Assembly: GCA_001643675.2 (NCBI GenBank)
Contig: LSRY02000036.1
Span: 600,001-664,000 of the forward strand
Source: Monocercomonoides exilis
Taxonomy: Eukaryota; Preaxostyla; Oxymonadida; Polymastigidae
Reading direction: 5' to 3'
Length of the DNA: 64,000 bases
Shown here: positions 62,552 through 64,000 of the stretch, in pieces
Layout of the letters: every line of letters begins with the position of its first letter
Position numbering within the stretch: the stretch's first letter is position 1
Notes under the pieces: generated by a model
Databases searched by the model: none
The model's input: only the letters and a program-made list of their open reading frames with translations
Told to the model about the DNA's origin: nothing
Made by a program: the position numbers and the translations under genes

Positions 62552-64000
62552 ATGTCTATAATTGCATTTGGAAGCAATTTGTTAAATAGTAATTTTATTG
62601 TTTCGTCCTTGCTGATTGGCAGCGTAATTTTAATTGGCTTTGCAATTAGTTTATGTGCTCCGCTGGATGCTTTGTTAATCATTTTTCCAATTTCGGTGAT
62701 AATTTCATTATGTGCAACATTTCTTCTTTCGATGTTTTTCCACATAAGACAAGTTTGCTTCATAATTTTAAATATGCTATTAGTTTAACGAACTTCTTAT
62801 TTTTCCTTAAAGATATTACTTTTTATGCTTACGTTAATTTGGGCGATAAGGATATCTGTTCATCTATCATTACGTTTTTTTCGATGCAGAGAAGATAGAC
62901 GCTTGAATCCAATAAGAAATAAACCCTTCAGATCATTCGCGTTTTTTATTGTTTTGGGATTGTTTGCTTTTGCATATTGTGTTCCTTCGACTCTTGTTGA
63001 TTCAATTCGCGATATCAAACAAAAGTCTTTCAACTCAAGAGATGTTTTTGGAGTTTGTTTATGGTTGATAGGATTTACAATGGAAGTTATTTCAGATGCT
63101 CAATTAAATAGTTTTCGGAAGAAATTATCAAGCTATGGACGTATTTATCAAGGAGGTTTATGGAAATGGATGAGACATCCAAATATAGTTGGTGATGTAC
63201 TCTCTATTTGGGGCATCTTTATCTTGTCTTCTTCTGCGCTTTTGAGATATGAATGGTTTTCGATTCTCGCTCCATTATTTTTGACTACGATGCATTTGTT
63301 TGTCACTGGTATTCCTCCATTGGAGAGGGCAATGGCTTGGAAAGAATGGATGGATGGTGGGTTTATGTTGTGGCAGCAGTCAACAGGAAAATATCTCCCA
63401 TTTCTGGCCATGTGGCGATCAGCGAAGGCGAGAAAGCTGCAGAAAAAGCAAATGCAGCAGCTTCAAAAGCAGAATTCAAATGATAGCTTTTTGAATAAAA
63501 GGAATAATGAAAACGAGAAAAGAGAATTAAACAATATCGATAAGTGCTTTCAGAACATAGATGATGGTCGATTGAAGAAAAGAACCACTGAACTTCATCT
63601 GCCATTCCAAGGAAAGAGTGCAATGATGGGTCCATCATATACCGTTGGATATTCTTGCCCATCTAATCTCTATTACAATGATAGCGAAAATGAATATGCA
63701 TTCGAAGTATCTCGTCCTCCTATCACCGTCAGAGACAGGCACGCAAATGACAGAGATATTCTGCAAAAAACACATCAACACCAAACACATCACCATCACC
63801 ATTCATCACTTAGCAGACACGATTTCACTGTTGAGATATCTCCAAACTGCGTTAGAAAAACTGTGGGACAGTCAATTTATCCATTCTCAGCAACATCACT
63901 CCCTATTTGTTCATCAGCAACTCCAGAGCATTCTTCAGCCCTTCTCACACCAATGACCCTTCGCTCACAGAGAGTGCTAAATGTGTATGGCAATGCCGCA
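62552..64000 (+). CDS. DUF1295 / steroid 5-alpha-reductase-like membrane protein, partial (runs off window)
   Basis: Exon 1 62552-62752 and exon 2 from 62813 to beyond the window end, with a 60-nt intron (GTTTGC..TTAAAG) and phase 0 at the junction. About six TM helices. Family motifs are clear: LLFMLTLIWAIRISVHLSLR, REDRRLNPIRNKPFR, GFTMEVISDAQLNSFRKKL (the E-x-x-x-D-x-Q block) and GLWKWMRHPNIVGDVLSIWG (NADPH-binding RHPN). Then PPLERAMAWK ends the domain. These enzymes reduce C=C bonds of sterol or lipid substrates in the ER with NADPH; the substrate here is unknown. Unusually, at least 190 further residues follow: a basic coiled-coil stretch, polar sequence and a His cluster. The stop codon is outside the window. 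Confidence 0.85.

Overview
This window reads as nuclear DNA of a eukaryotic protist. Coding regions are split by short GT...AG introns (about 57-260 nt), intergenic DNA is very AT-rich, stop codons follow the standard code, and several genes are purely eukaryotic (GCN5-type acetyltransferase with bromodomain, NEK-like kinase, F-box/LRR protein, an NTF2-domain protein, a probable CENP-I). The helical 'EEEFxSVFTKEMFNKM' family and the giant beta-helix/transmembrane/kinase-like proteins are, from memory, typical of the oxymonad Monocercomonoides exilis, a flagellate with no mitochondrion. That assignment is an inference; no database was searched.

Layout. 1-13.5 kb: two intact members (+ at 0.7-2.1 kb, - at 11.3-12.8 kb) and one broken member (3.8-5.4 kb) of a lineage-specific helical family. 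The two intact copies and their 5' flanks form a large inverted duplication. Between them lie a decayed Merlin/IS1595-type transposase, short inverted-repeat elements and a secreted GH31 alpha-glucosidase. 13.5-18.9 kb: a truncated beta-helix gene fragment, a 30-residue tandem-repeat protein and an AT-rich gap with two MITE-like elements. 18.9-37.2 kb: a compact housekeeping block (NTF2-domain protein; F-box/LRR; TLC-like membrane protein; membrane-anchored J-protein; probable CENP-I/Mis6; NEK-like kinase; GCN5). 39.6-61.3 kb: two giant type-I membrane proteins (3007 and 2689 aa) in the same orientation, sharing a nearly identical stretch of about 1.6 kb that covers the TM segment and most of the cytosolic module. 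A poorly resolved coding relic lies between them. 62.5 kb to the end: a DUF1295/steroid-reductase-like membrane protein that runs off the window.

Functional picture. The middle block serves chromatin, cell cycle and proteostasis. CENP-I and the NEK-like kinase are head-to-head, about 80 bp apart, so they may share a promoter. The GH31 enzyme and the giant beta-helix proteins look secreted or surface-exposed, as expected of a gut-dwelling phagotroph.

Two observations stand out. First, there is a 1316-codon, 7-exon probable CENP-I gene with large Ser and RG-rich insertions that is easily missed because it fragments into many ORFs. Second, on both strands, coding sequence tends to start AT-rich and become GC-rich toward the 3' end. 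The 90-bp tandem-repeat gene is an internal control, because near-identical peptide units shift from A/T-ending to G/C-ending codons along its length.
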